Below, in pieces: positions 49,933-57,877 of a DNA stretch of 64,000 bases (positions are counted from its first letter, which is position 1; every line of letters begins with the position of its first letter). Source of the DNA: Pseudoduganella flava. Its GTDB lineage: Bacteria > Pseudomonadota > Gammaproteobacteria > Burkholderiales > Burkholderiaceae_D. The notes beneath the pieces are model-generated. The model searched no databases, was not told the DNA's origin, and saw nothing but the letters and a program-made list of their open reading frames with translations. The position numbers and the translations under genes are program-made. The stretch covers positions 495,439-559,438 of the forward strand of contig NZ_VLKW01000004.1 of NCBI RefSeq assembly GCF_007830495.1, in the 5' to 3' direction.

Positions 49933-50347
49933 ACACCACGCTGAGCGTGACGTCGATATTGCCCCGCGTCGCCTTCGAGTACGGGCAATTGCGGTGCGCC
50001 GCTTCCACCAACGCCTGCGCGGTGTCGTGCGGCACGCCGGGCAGGCGCACGTTCAGGCGAGCGCGCAGGAAGTAGCCGCCGGAGCCGGTGCCGAGGTCCA
50101 CTTCGGCATCCACCGCCACGTCGCGCGGCACGGCCACCTGCAGCTCCTTGGCGGCCAGGCCGATGGCGCCGATGAAGCACGCCGACCAGCCGGCGGCGAA
50201 CAGCTGTTCCGGATTGGTGCCTGCGCCGGCGGCGCCCGGCGGCGTCAGCGCGATGTCGAGGCGGCCGTCGTCGCTGCGTGCGGTGCCGAGGCGGCCGCCG
50301 GTCGTGGTGGTGCGGCCCGTGTAGAGGACGTTGTCGATCTGGTTCAT
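49931..50347 (-). CDS. Organic hydroperoxide resistance protein, Ohr/OsmC family
   Basis: A 138-residue cytosolic peroxidase. The two reactive cysteines are in FAAGWSACFIGAIGLAA (about residue 58) and HRNCPYSKATRGNIDVTL (about residue 122). The N-terminal phrase VLYTGRTTTTGGRLGTARSD is of Ohr type. It reduces organic and fatty-acid hydroperoxides with lipoylated partners. I start at ATG 50347; the upstream frame is Arg-rich and unlike the family. No OhrR/MarR regulator is adjacent. The TlpA-like and CcdA-like genes lie upstream on the same strand, giving a thiol-redox set. Confidence 0.88.
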   Translation of the reverse strand: MNQIDNVLYTGRTTTTGGRLGTARSDDGRLDIALTPPGAAGAGTNPEQLFAAGWSACFIGAIGLAAKELQVAVPRDVAVDAEVDLGTGSGGYFLRARLNVRLPGVPHDTAQALVEAAHRNCPYSKATRGNIDVTLSVV

Positions 50348-50438
50348 GATGGTTTTCCTTGCCGGCTGTGAGCACGCGGGTGGGCGGCCGGCTTGCGCCC
50401 AGGCCCGCGACATGGATACGTTGGCCGCGGCAAGCGGC

Positions 50439-50945
50439 TCAGTCCTTCTGCGCCAGCAGCGCGCGGATCGTGTTTTCCGTCTCGGCATAATCGCCTTCGC
50501 CGAAGTGGCTGTAGACCACCTGGCCCTTCTTGTCGATCAGGTAGAACGCGGGCCAGAAGCGGTTGCTGTAGGCGTTCCACGTGGCGTAGCGGTTGTCCTG
50601 TGCGACGGGATAGCCGATGTCGAAGCGCTTGATCGCCTTCTTCACGTTATCGGCGCTGCGCTCGAACGGGAACTCCGGCGTGTGCACGCCCACGACGACC
50701 AGGCCCTGGTCCTTGTACTTCTGGTGCCAGGAACGCACGTACGGCAGCGTGTTGATGCAGTTGATGCAGGTGTAGGTCCAGAAGTCCACCAGCACGACCT
50801 TGCCGCGCAGCTGCTGCATCGTCAGCGGCGCACTGTTGTGCCATTGCTCGATGCCGGTGAATTCGGGGGCGGCGGCCGCTTGCGCGCTGCTGGTGCTAAT
50901 GCTTGCGACGAAGGCGGCGGCGACGAGGGAGATCAGGGTATGCAT
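50439..50945 (-). CDS. TlpA/DipZ-like secreted thioredoxin-fold protein
   Basis: A 168-residue protein. Residues 1-23 form a signal peptide (MHTLISLVAAAFVASISTSS, then AQA). A thioredoxin fold has the active site WTYTCINCINTLPY (CxxC at about 60-63), followed by VVVGVHTPEFPFERSADNVK. This CINC active site with the HTPEFPFER phrase is typical of the soluble thioredoxin domain of DipZ-like proteins. It is coupled to the CcdA-like gene, 1 nt apart. It would receive electrons from that membrane protein in the periplasm and reduce a client, perhaps peroxides or thiols; the client is not known. Confidence 0.85.
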   Translation of the reverse strand: MHTLISLVAAAFVASISTSSAQAAAAPEFTGIEQWHNSAPLTMQQLRGKVVLVDFWTYTCINCINTLPYVRSWHQKYKDQGLVVVGVHTPEFPFERSADNVKKAIKRFDIGYPVAQDNRYATWNAYSNRFWPAFYLIDKKGQVVYSHFGEGDYAETENTIRALLAQKD

Positions 50946-50946
50946 A

Positions 50947-51630
50947 TCAGAGTCCTTTCAGTTGGGGCAGGTTGGGGAACAGGGAGGCGGCCTTCGCATA
51001 CACGAGGACGTCGTATTGCAGGTACATCGCGATGGCGGTGGCGACGATCAGTACGCCGAACACCTGCTGCAGCCGCTGGCTGTGGCGCGCCAGCAGCCGC
51101 ACGCGTCCGGTGACGGCCTGGCCGCCAGCGAGGATCGCCAGCATCGGCAGCGCGGCGCCCAGCGCATACAGGAACAGCAGCCAGGCGGAGCGGGCCACGT
51201 CCTGCGCGCCGGCCACCAGCACGAGGATCGACGCGAGCACGGGGCCGGCGCACGGCGTCCACACGGCGCCCAGCGAGGCGCCCAGCAGGAAGCCGCCCTG
51301 GGCCGGGACGGGCACGGACGGCAGCTTCGCCACGAGCCAGTCGTACGGCCGGCTCCAGATGCGCAGCAGGCCGAAGACACCGAGTAGCAGCAGCGACGCG
51401 TTACGCAGCGTTTCCTGGGCCACGTGGACAGCGCTCGATGCGGCGCCCAGCAGCATGCCGACGAACGTGAACGTGATGACGAAACCGGCGATCGTGCGCA
51501 GCGGCCGCACGTCCTCGCGGCTGGCGGAGCCGGCACCGAGGAGGATCGGCAGCACCGGCAGGATGCAGGGCGACGCGACGGTGAAGAGGCCCGCGCCGAA
51601 GGCCAGGGGTGATTCGAGCAGGTGGTTCAT
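50947..51630 (-). CDS. CcdA/DsbD-type transmembrane thiol electron carrier
   Basis: A 227-residue membrane protein with six hydrophobic segments. The two membrane cysteines are in TVASPCILPVLPILLGA (about residue 22) and GAVWTPCAGPVLASILV (about residue 123), the pair that relays electrons through CcdA. I start at ATG 51630, which gives MNHLLESPLAFGAGLFT; the longer upstream frame has no family similarity. It forms a module with the TlpA-like gene and probably Ohr. The module is divergent from an OmpR-type two-component system. Confidence 0.85.
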   Translation of the reverse strand: MNHLLESPLAFGAGLFTVASPCILPVLPILLGAGSASREDVRPLRTIAGFVITFTFVGMLLGAASSAVHVAQETLRNASLLLLGVFGLLRIWSRPYDWLVAKLPSVPVPAQGGFLLGASLGAVWTPCAGPVLASILVLVAGAQDVARSAWLLFLYALGAALPMLAILAGGQAVTGRVRLLARHSQRLQQVFGVLIVATAIAMYLQYDVLVYAKAASLFPNLPQLKGL

Positions 51631-51783
51631 GATCGGCTTTCGTGAATGGAATGACGCTATTGGACCGCTGCCGCGTATCGGGCTTGTGTCCGCGGGAGGG
51701 GCAATGTGTAATGCCGCTTGTCCGGGTCTCAAGCGGATACACTGGGATACAAACGCCCCTGCTCCCTGCGGTAACATGCGGTC

Positions 51784-52524
51784 ATGGACACCACTGACCA
51801 CATCCTCATCGTCGACGACGACCACGGCATCCGCGAGCTGCTCGCCACCTACCTGGAAAAGGAAGGCATGCGCACGACGGCCGCCGCCAACGGGCGCCAG
51901 ATGCGCGCCGCCCTGGAACAGATCACCCCCGACCTGATCGTGCTGGACCTGATGCTGCCCGGCGAGGACGGCCTGGCGCTGTGCCGCGAGCTGCGCTCCG
52001 GCCGGCACCGCACGATTCCCGTGCTGATGCTGACGGCACGCGGCGACGAGGTGGACCGCATCATCGGCCTGGAAATGGGCGCGGACGACTACATGCCGAA
52101 ACCGTTCGGCGTACGCGAACTGCTGGCACGCATCCGCTCGGTGCTGCGGCGCACCCGCATGCTGCCGCCGAACATCCAGGTGACGGAGAGCGCCCAGCTG
52201 CTGGGCTTTGGCGACTGGAAGCTCGACACGACGCACCGCCACCTGCTCGATGCCGGCGGCACGATGGTGGCGCTGTCCGGCGCCGAGTACCGGCTGCTGC
52301 GCGTGTTCCTCGACCATCCGCAGCGGGTGCTGACGCGCGACCAGCTGCTGAACCTGACGCAAGGCCGCAATGCCGACCCGTTCGACCGCTCGATCGACCT
52401 GTTGGTGAGCCGCGTGCGCCAGCGCCTGCGTGACGATCCGCGCGAGCCGCGCTACATCAAGACGCTGCGCAACGAGGGCTACGTGTTCTCGTCCGCCGTC
52501 ACGTTGCTGGCGGACGAATCGTGA
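51784..52524 (+). CDS. Two-component response regulator, OmpR family
   Basis: A 246-residue regulator. The receiver domain (residues 1-120) has the acidic pocket ILIVDDDHGIREL and the phosphorylated Asp in DLIVLDLMLPGEDGLAL. The switch Lys is in DDYMPKPFGVRELLARI. The winged-helix DNA-binding domain (about 145-240) ends in RYIKTLRNEGYVFSS. It overlaps the kinase gene by 4 nt. It starts 153 bp from the divergent CcdA-like gene and may control it. The stimulus is unknown. Confidence 0.9.
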   Translation: MDTTDHILIVDDDHGIRELLATYLEKEGMRTTAAANGRQMRAALEQITPDLIVLDLMLPGEDGLALCRELRSGRHRTIPVLMLTARGDEVDRIIGLEMGADDYMPKPFGVRELLARIRSVLRRTRMLPPNIQVTESAQLLGFGDWKLDTTHRHLLDAGGTMVALSGAEYRLLRVFLDHPQRVLTRDQLLNLTQGRNADPFDRSIDLLVSRVRQRLRDDPREPRYIKTLRNEGYVFSSAVTLLADES

Positions 52525-53840
52525 CCTTCCTGCCGCGCAGCCTGTTCGCCCGCATCGCGCTGATCCTGTGCGTGGGCCTCGCCATCGGCCAGGGCCTGTC
52601 GTTCTGGCTGACGATGATGGAGCGCGACAAGGCTACCGTGAACATCATGACGGGCTATGTCGAGCGCGAAGTCGTCAGCTCCGTCGCGCTCCTGGACCAT
52701 CTGCCGGCGGCGCAGCGCGAACGGTGGCTGCCGCGCCTGGCGCGGCGCAGCTACCGCTTCGTGCTGGGGCCTGGCCTGGCGGGCTTGCCGCCCGATGCCG
52801 AGCTGTCGCAGCGCTTCGCGCAGGCGATCACGGACGGCATCGGTACCAGCTATCCGCTGACGGTGAACGCGGTGCCGGGCGACACGGAACGGTTCCAGGT
52901 GCACCTGCGGCTGTCCGACGGCATGCCGCTGACGATCGACATGCACCCGATGTACGGCGCCCCGCTGTCCGGCTGGCTGCCGTGGGTGCTCGTGGCGCAG
53001 CTGGTCGTGCTGGGTGCCTGCTGCTGGATCGCCGTGCGGCTGGCGACGCGGCCATTGCACCAGCTGGCGCAGGCCGCCGACGGCCTGGGGCCGGACATGA
53101 AGGCAGCGCGGCTGGCCGAATCGGGGCCGTCGGAAGTGGCGCGTGCGGCGCGCGCGTTCAACGCGATGCAGGACCGGATCGCGCTGTACGTCGCCGAGCG
53201 CATCCGCATCCTGGCGGCGATCTCGCACGACCTGCAGACGCCGATAACCCGCATGCGCATGCGCGTGGACATGATGGATGCGCACCGCGACCAGGACCGC
53301 TTGCGGCAGGACCTGCGCGAGCTGGAAACGCTCGTGAAGGAAGGTGTGGCGTACGCGAAGACGATGCACGGCGTGCAGGAAGACGCATGCCGGATCGACG
53401 CGGACGCGCTGATCGACAGCATGGTGTGCGACTACCTCGACGCGGGCCAGGACGTCACGCTGCGCGGGACGATCGGCTCGGCGCTGGTGACGCGGCCGAA
53501 CGCGCTGCGGCGCGTGCTGGGGAACCTGATCGACAATGCCGTCAAGTTCGGCGGCGCTGCGGAAGTGGAAGTTGGCGTGACGGACGACGGTGTGCGGATC
53601 GCCGTGCTGGATCGCGGGCCCGGCATCCCGGACGACGAACTGGAAGCCGTGTTCGAGCCGTTCGTGCGGCTTGAAACGTCGCGCAACCGGGATACCGGTG
53701 GCACCGGCCTGGGGCTGGCGATCGTGCGGCAGCTGGCGACGCGGCTGGGCGGTCGGGTCAGCCTCGCGAACCGGGAAGGCGGCGGCCTGGCGGCCGTGCT
53801 GCGGTTGCCGGCCGATGGGGCGCAGGCCGCGGCGGCGTAA
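52521..53840 (+). CDS. Sensor histidine kinase, EnvZ-like
   Basis: A 439-residue inner-membrane kinase. The first membrane segment is at residues 8-32 and the second at about 150-172 (WVLVAQLVVLGACCWIAVRL). The periplasmic loop lies between them. A HAMP domain follows at 173-225. The phospho-His is in AAISHDLQTPITRMRMR. The catalytic domain has LGNLIDNAVKFGG (N box), LDRGPGIPDDELEAVFEPFV (G1/F) and GTGLGLAIVRQLATRL (G2). The start is GTG 52521, overlapping the regulator stop. No sensor domain of known ligand is visible. Confidence 0.9.
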   Translation: MTFLPRSLFARIALILCVGLAIGQGLSFWLTMMERDKATVNIMTGYVEREVVSSVALLDHLPAAQRERWLPRLARRSYRFVLGPGLAGLPPDAELSQRFAQAITDGIGTSYPLTVNAVPGDTERFQVHLRLSDGMPLTIDMHPMYGAPLSGWLPWVLVAQLVVLGACCWIAVRLATRPLHQLAQAADGLGPDMKAARLAESGPSEVARAARAFNAMQDRIALYVAERIRILAAISHDLQTPITRMRMRVDMMDAHRDQDRLRQDLRELETLVKEGVAYAKTMHGVQEDACRIDADALIDSMVCDYLDAGQDVTLRGTIGSALVTRPNALRRVLGNLIDNAVKFGGAAEVEVGVTDDGVRIAVLDRGPGIPDDELEAVFEPFVRLETSRNRDTGGTGLGLAIVRQLATRLGGRVSLANREGGGLAAVLRLPADGAQAAAA

Positions 53841-53862
53841 GCGACTTCGTCCAGCGATGCGT

Positions 53863-54639
53863 TCAGGCGGCCGGCGCCACCAGCCGCAGCATCGCCAGCG
53901 TGCAGTTATCCCAGCCGGCGTCGCCGCGTTGCTGCGCCCGCTCGCGCGCCTTGCCGATCAACAGGTCGGCCGCTTCGCGCGGCGTCCTGCGGGCGACGAC
54001 GGCCGCCAGTTCGTTGTCTGCCAGCCAGGGCCACAGCCCGTCCGTGCACAGCAGGAAGCCGTCGCCGGCCCGCAGGTCTTGCTGGGCGCCGACGGCGACG
54101 AACGGCGGCTTCAGTGGATTGCCCAGCACATTGTTCAAGAGGCGCGACGAGCGGTGCTTGCGGGCCGCATCCGGCGGCAGTTTGTCGACCGTGATCAAGT
54201 GGTCGATGTATTCCGCGTCGCCCGTCTTGCCGGTGCACGCACCGTTGGTAAAGCGATACAGGCGGGTGTCGCCGACGGTGGCCCAGACGGCCTGGCGCGC
54301 CGGTGTCAGCACCAGCAAGGCCATTGTCGATTGCGCGCCGCGGTCGGCCGATAGCGGGTTCATCCGCAACACGTCGTGTGTTTCCTGGGCGATTTCGCGC
54401 AGCAGCTGGCCCAGCCGTTCGACGCTGGGCGTATCGCCGACCTTGTACTCGTCAAACAGCTGCTTGCTCGTGTGCAGCAACTGCTCGGCGCCGAGCGCAT
54501 TGGCGGGGCCGCCGTCCGCCGCCACGGCCAGCACGTAGCCGGGCGCCTTCGGCGCGGTGAACAGCGCGGCGCGGTCGTTCTGGCGGGGGCGGTCGCCGAT
54601 GTGTTGCGCCGTCCCTGCCTCGATCTTGTATCCGCTCAT
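53863..54639 (-). CDS. PP2C-family protein phosphatase
   Basis: A 258-residue Ser/Thr phosphatase. Metal-site motifs are GDRPRQNDRAALFTAPKA near the start, VAADGGPANALGAEQLL (usually ADGMGG, here altered to ADGGPA), FLLCTDGLWPWLADNELA and DNCTLAML at the C terminus. I chose ATG 54639; the upstream GTG at 54735 adds 32 residues without family match. No Ser/Thr kinase or forkhead-associated protein is adjacent, and it overlaps nothing. It may act on a distant kinase or in a type VI secretion or stress pathway. Confidence 0.8.
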   Translation of the reverse strand: MSGYKIEAGTAQHIGDRPRQNDRAALFTAPKAPGYVLAVAADGGPANALGAEQLLHTSKQLFDEYKVGDTPSVERLGQLLREIAQETHDVLRMNPLSADRGAQSTMALLVLTPARQAVWATVGDTRLYRFTNGACTGKTGDAEYIDHLITVDKLPPDAARKHRSSRLLNNVLGNPLKPPFVAVGAQQDLRAGDGFLLCTDGLWPWLADNELAAVVARRTPREAADLLIGKARERAQQRGDAGWDNCTLAMLRLVAPAA

Positions 54640-54792
54640 GGTTGTGTAAAATGCCTGCCGCTTCTTTCTATTGCGCACCTGAGTTAAACTATGCACCGGT
54701 TGGCAGTTTGGTGGCAAGCAAAAAAGTTGCCGCACGGATTGTTTTGGTCATGCATTAGTTGGCAAACGGTTCACACTCAGTAGCGAATTCCC

Positions 54793-54993
54793 ATGAAGAA
54801 CGAAGAAGAGATCCGGCGCCGCATCATCGAACTGGACGTGGAGCATCGCGACCTCGACGCCGTGATCGAAATGCTGACGCGTGACGGCCACCACGACCAG
54901 CTCCAGCTGCGTCGTTTGAAGAAGCGCAAACTGCAACTGAAAGACTACATCACGCTGCTGAAGATGCAGCTGGTGCCCGACGTACCGGCCTGA
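54793..54993 (+). CDS. YdcH-family small protein (DUF465)
   Basis: A 66-residue helical protein (EEIRRRIIELDVEHRDLDAV, then RLKKRKLQLKDYITLLK), the typical pattern of DUF465/YdcH. The family has no defined function; many members are regulated by stress. It lies 24 nt before the DinG-type helicase gene on the same strand and may be co-transcribed with it. Confidence 0.8.
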   Translation: MKNEEEIRRRIIELDVEHRDLDAVIEMLTRDGHHDQLQLRRLKKRKLQLKDYITLLKMQLVPDVPA

Positions 54994-55017
54994 TCCGCCA
55001 TTCTCCTGCGAACCCAA

Positions 55018-57048
55018 GTGACCGATCCATCCCTGACGCCAGCCGTCCCAGACGGCAGTGGCGACGATTCCGCTTCCGCGGCCGTTCCCGGCAAATACGA
55101 TGCCGAAGTGGAGCGGCTGTTCGGCATCGGCGGCCCGCTGGGCCCGGCCGTTGGCGGATTTCGTCCCCGCAAATCGCAGACGGAGATGGCCAAGGCGATC
55201 GCCCACGCGATCTCCGAGCAGCAGACCTTGATCGCCGAGGCCGGCACGGGCACGGGCAAGACGTTCGCGTACCTGGTTCCCGCGCTGCTGTGGGGCGGCA
55301 AGACGATCGTGTCCACCGGTACCAAGAACCTGCAGGACCAGCTGTTTTCGCGCGACATCCCGACGGTGCGCAAGGCGCTGTCGGCGCCCGTCTCGGTCGC
55401 GCTGCTGAAGGGCCGCGCCAACTACCTGTGCCACTACCACCTCGAGCGCACGCTGGCCAACGGCCGCATGACGTCGCGCGAGGACGTCGGCTACCTGCGC
55501 GACATCGCCCGTTTCCTGAAGATGACGCAGACGGGCGACAAGGCCGAACTGGCCCGCGTGCCGGAAAACGCGTCCGTGTGGAACCTCGTCACGTCGACGC
55601 GCGAGAACTGCATGGGCCAGGAGTGCCAGTACTACCAGGACTGCTTCGTGATGAAGGCGCGCCGCGAGGCGCAGCAGGCGGACGTGGTCGTCGTCAACCA
55701 CCACCTGTTCTTTGCCGACGTGGCGCTGAAGGATACCGGCGTGGCAGAACTGCTGCCGTCCGCGAACACGATCATCTTCGACGAGGCGCACCAGCTGCCC
55801 GACACGGCCACGCTGTTCTTCGGCGAGACGGTGTCGACGAGCCAGGTGCTGGAGCTGTGCCGCGACGTGCTGGCCGAGGGTCTTGCCCATGCGCGCGATG
55901 GCGCCAACTGGGCCAGCGTCGTGTCGGTCGTCGAGAAGGCGGCGCGCGACCTGCGCCTGACGTTCCCGCAGGACGTGGTGCGGCTGTCGCTGCCGCAGAT
56001 CGCGCCGTCGTCCGACTTCTTCCCCGCGCTGCAAAAGCTCAAGGACGAGCTGGACGGCATGATCGACGTGTTGGAAGGCCAGGCCGAACGGGCCGAGACG
56101 ATCGAGCACTGCCGCCAGCGGGGCCTGGAACTGGCGCAGAAGTACAAGGACTGGCAGGTGGACCCGAAGGCGAAGGTGCCGCCGGGGCAGGAGGCCGTCT
56201 ACTGGGTCGAGGCGTTCGCCAGCTCGCTGCAGCTGCACAAGACGCCGCTGTCGATCGCGCAGATATTCAACAACCAGCGCGAAGGCACGCCGCGCAGCTG
56301 GATCTTCACGTCCGCGACGTTGGCCGTGAAGAACGACTTCAAGCACTTCGCCCACCAGCTGGGGCTGTACGACGAGCCGGCCAAGTCGTGGCCCAGCCCG
56401 TTCAACTACGCCGAGCAGGGCATCCTGTACGTGCCGCAAGGCTTGCCGGACCCGAATTCGATGGGCTACACGGATGCCGTGCTCGATTGCGCGCTGCCCG
56501 TCATCGAGGCGGCCGGCGGACGCACCTTCCTGCTCTGTACCACGCTGCGCGCGGTGAAGCGGGCGGCCGAACGGCTGCGCGACGAGTTCGAACGGCGCGG
56601 CCTGAACTTCCCGCTGTTCGTCCAGGGCGACCGCGGCCGCACCGAGCTGCTGGACCAGTTCCGCAAGGCCGGCAACGGCGTGCTGATCGGCAGCCAGAGC
56701 TTCTGGGAAGGCGTCGACGTGCGCGGCGAAGCGCTGTCGCTCGTCATCATCGACAAGCTGCCGTTCGCCCCGCCGGACGATCCCGTGTTGGCCGCGCGCA
56801 TCGAAGTGATGGAAAAGAAGGGCATGAACGGCTTCGTCCACCACACGCTGCCGGAAGCCATCATCAACCTGAAGCAGGGCGCCGGCCGCCTGATCCGCGA
56901 CGAAGGCGATCGCGGCGTGCTGATGCTGTGCGACCCCCGCGTCATCTCGAAGCCGTACGGCCGCCGCATCTGGCAAAGCCTGCCCCCATTCAAGCGCACA
57001 CGCGAGCAGGCGGAAGTGATCGCCTTCTTCCAGCCGCCGCCGGCCTGA
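55018..57048 (+). CDS. ATP-dependent DNA helicase, DinG/YoaA type
   Basis: A 676-residue XPD-like superfamily 2 helicase. Walker A is EAGTGTGKTFAYLVPA (about 75-90). Iron-sulfur cysteines are in GRANYLCHYHLER and ENCMGQECQYYQDCF. The DEAH box is FDEAHQLPDT. The second RecA domain contains GSQSFWEGVDVRGEALSLVI and GAGRLIRDEGDRGV. The start is GTG 55018. The length and cysteine pattern fit YoaA/DinG helicases, which unwind 5'-3' and aid repair of replication damage. It precedes the TIR cassette but is a common housekeeping gene. Confidence 0.9.
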   Translation: MTDPSLTPAVPDGSGDDSASAAVPGKYDAEVERLFGIGGPLGPAVGGFRPRKSQTEMAKAIAHAISEQQTLIAEAGTGTGKTFAYLVPALLWGGKTIVSTGTKNLQDQLFSRDIPTVRKALSAPVSVALLKGRANYLCHYHLERTLANGRMTSREDVGYLRDIARFLKMTQTGDKAELARVPENASVWNLVTSTRENCMGQECQYYQDCFVMKARREAQQADVVVVNHHLFFADVALKDTGVAELLPSANTIIFDEAHQLPDTATLFFGETVSTSQVLELCRDVLAEGLAHARDGANWASVVSVVEKAARDLRLTFPQDVVRLSLPQIAPSSDFFPALQKLKDELDGMIDVLEGQAERAETIEHCRQRGLELAQKYKDWQVDPKAKVPPGQEAVYWVEAFASSLQLHKTPLSIAQIFNNQREGTPRSWIFTSATLAVKNDFKHFAHQLGLYDEPAKSWPSPFNYAEQGILYVPQGLPDPNSMGYTDAVLDCALPVIEAAGGRTFLLCTTLRAVKRAAERLRDEFERRGLNFPLFVQGDRGRTELLDQFRKAGNGVLIGSQSFWEGVDVRGEALSLVIIDKLPFAPPDDPVLAARIEVMEKKGMNGFVHHTLPEAIINLKQGAGRLIRDEGDRGVLMLCDPRVISKPYGRRIWQSLPPFKRTREQAEVIAFFQPPPA

Positions 57049-57077
57049 CCTCTCCAACCCCGTTGATTTTCCGGCGC

Positions 57078-57125
57078 TACTGCGCAGTCGCCTGACTGCG
57101 CAGTACGCGTTTGCGCCAGCGCAAA
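57078..57125. promoter_or_regulatory. Two adjacent inverted repeats before the TIR cassette
   Basis: TACTGCGCAGT (57078-57088) and ACTGCGCAGTA (57095-57105) are perfect 11-bp arms around 6 bp; each arm contains the self-palindrome ACTGCGCAGT. Five bp later TTTGCGC and GCGCAAA form a second pair (57110-57125). There is no T run, so a terminator for the helicase is unlikely. Together they look like operator sites upstream of the promoter. Confidence 0.5.
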
Positions 57126-57141
57126 GTCGGTGTTGCCCAGC

Positions 57142-57171
57142 TTGTTACAGTGGAGTCGCATTCTTTATAAA
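57142..57171 (+). promoter_or_regulatory. Likely promoter of the TIR cassette
   Basis: TTGTTA (57142-57147) and TATAAA (57166-57171) are separated by 18 bp, matching the sigma-70 -35 and -10 elements at 4 and 5 of 6 bases. It lies 37 bp before the TIR ATG, directly after the inverted repeats. Confidence 0.45.
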
Positions 57172-57207
57172 AAAGCATATATCAGGGGAGAAACAGGAGA
57201 GGATGAA

Positions 57208-57813
57208 ATGACGATCCGCTACGGCTGTTTCTTCAGCTACGCCCATGGCCAGCACGCCTATATGAGCAAGTTCAAGAACGACTTGGTCGACGCGCTGCGC
57301 TGCTACCTCGAACCGCACCTGGACACGGAAAAAGAGCTGTTCGTCGACAGTGAACAGCTCGGTGGCGGAGACGACCTGGATCAGAAGATCGCGCATGCGA
57401 TGTGTGAAAGCGTATGCATGATCGTGATTTACACGCCGAAGTATGAGGCGCACGCGTACACCCGGCGTGAATTCGCCGCCATGCAGCAACTGGAGGCCGA
57501 ACGGCGCAACTGGTATCCGCTGCCGAGCCACCTGATCATCCCCGTCATCATGACGCGGCACCCGCTCAGCCTGCCGCCGCAGATCAGCGAGCCGGGGTTC
57601 TACGTCGACTTTTCGCGTTACACGCTGGCCACCGGCGACCTGAAAACAAATCCGGACTTCCTGCCTGACATCGACAAGATCGTGCAGCGCATCGTCGCGC
57701 ACTACCACTTCCTGAAATACAGCATCCCGCCGGAGCACGATTGCAACCGCTTCGTGCTGCCGCCCATTCCGCCGGAATGGCGGCCGGCGCCGCCGCCGCA
57801 CTTTCCCCGCTAG
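57208..57813 (+). CDS. TIR-like domain protein
   Basis: A 201-residue soluble protein. The TIR-like domain is at about residues 4-150. Box 1 is GCFFSYAHGQ (residues 6-15). A loop like the BB loop is LFVDSEQLGGGDDLDQKI (44-61). Box 3 is MIVIYTPKYEAHAYTRREFA (71-90), where Glu88 aligns with the catalytic Glu of NAD-cleaving TIR domains such as SARM1. A later strand is LIIPVIMTRHPL. The tail is Pro-rich (VLPPIPPEWRPAPPPHFPR). Enzyme activity is inferred, not shown. AGGAGAGG precedes the ATG. The next gene begins 64 nt downstream and encodes a KGGxGRT ATPase with TPRs, so the pair is a likely operon. Not a phage or housekeeping protein. Confidence 0.75.
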   Translation: MTIRYGCFFSYAHGQHAYMSKFKNDLVDALRCYLEPHLDTEKELFVDSEQLGGGDDLDQKIAHAMCESVCMIVIYTPKYEAHAYTRREFAAMQQLEAERRNWYPLPSHLIIPVIMTRHPLSLPPQISEPGFYVDFSRYTLATGDLKTNPDFLPDIDKIVQRIVAHYHFLKYSIPPEHDCNRFVLPPIPPEWRPAPPPHFPR

Positions 57814-57877
57814 CGCCGCGGCGCCGCGATGCCCGAACCTACCCTCATCGACTACGCTCATTTAGAGAAGGCCCGCC

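Noticed and set aside
55018..57048. The DinG-type helicase as part of the TIR cassette
   Set aside because: It is a common housekeeping repair helicase, ends 159 bp before the cassette, and the cassette has its own likely promoter.
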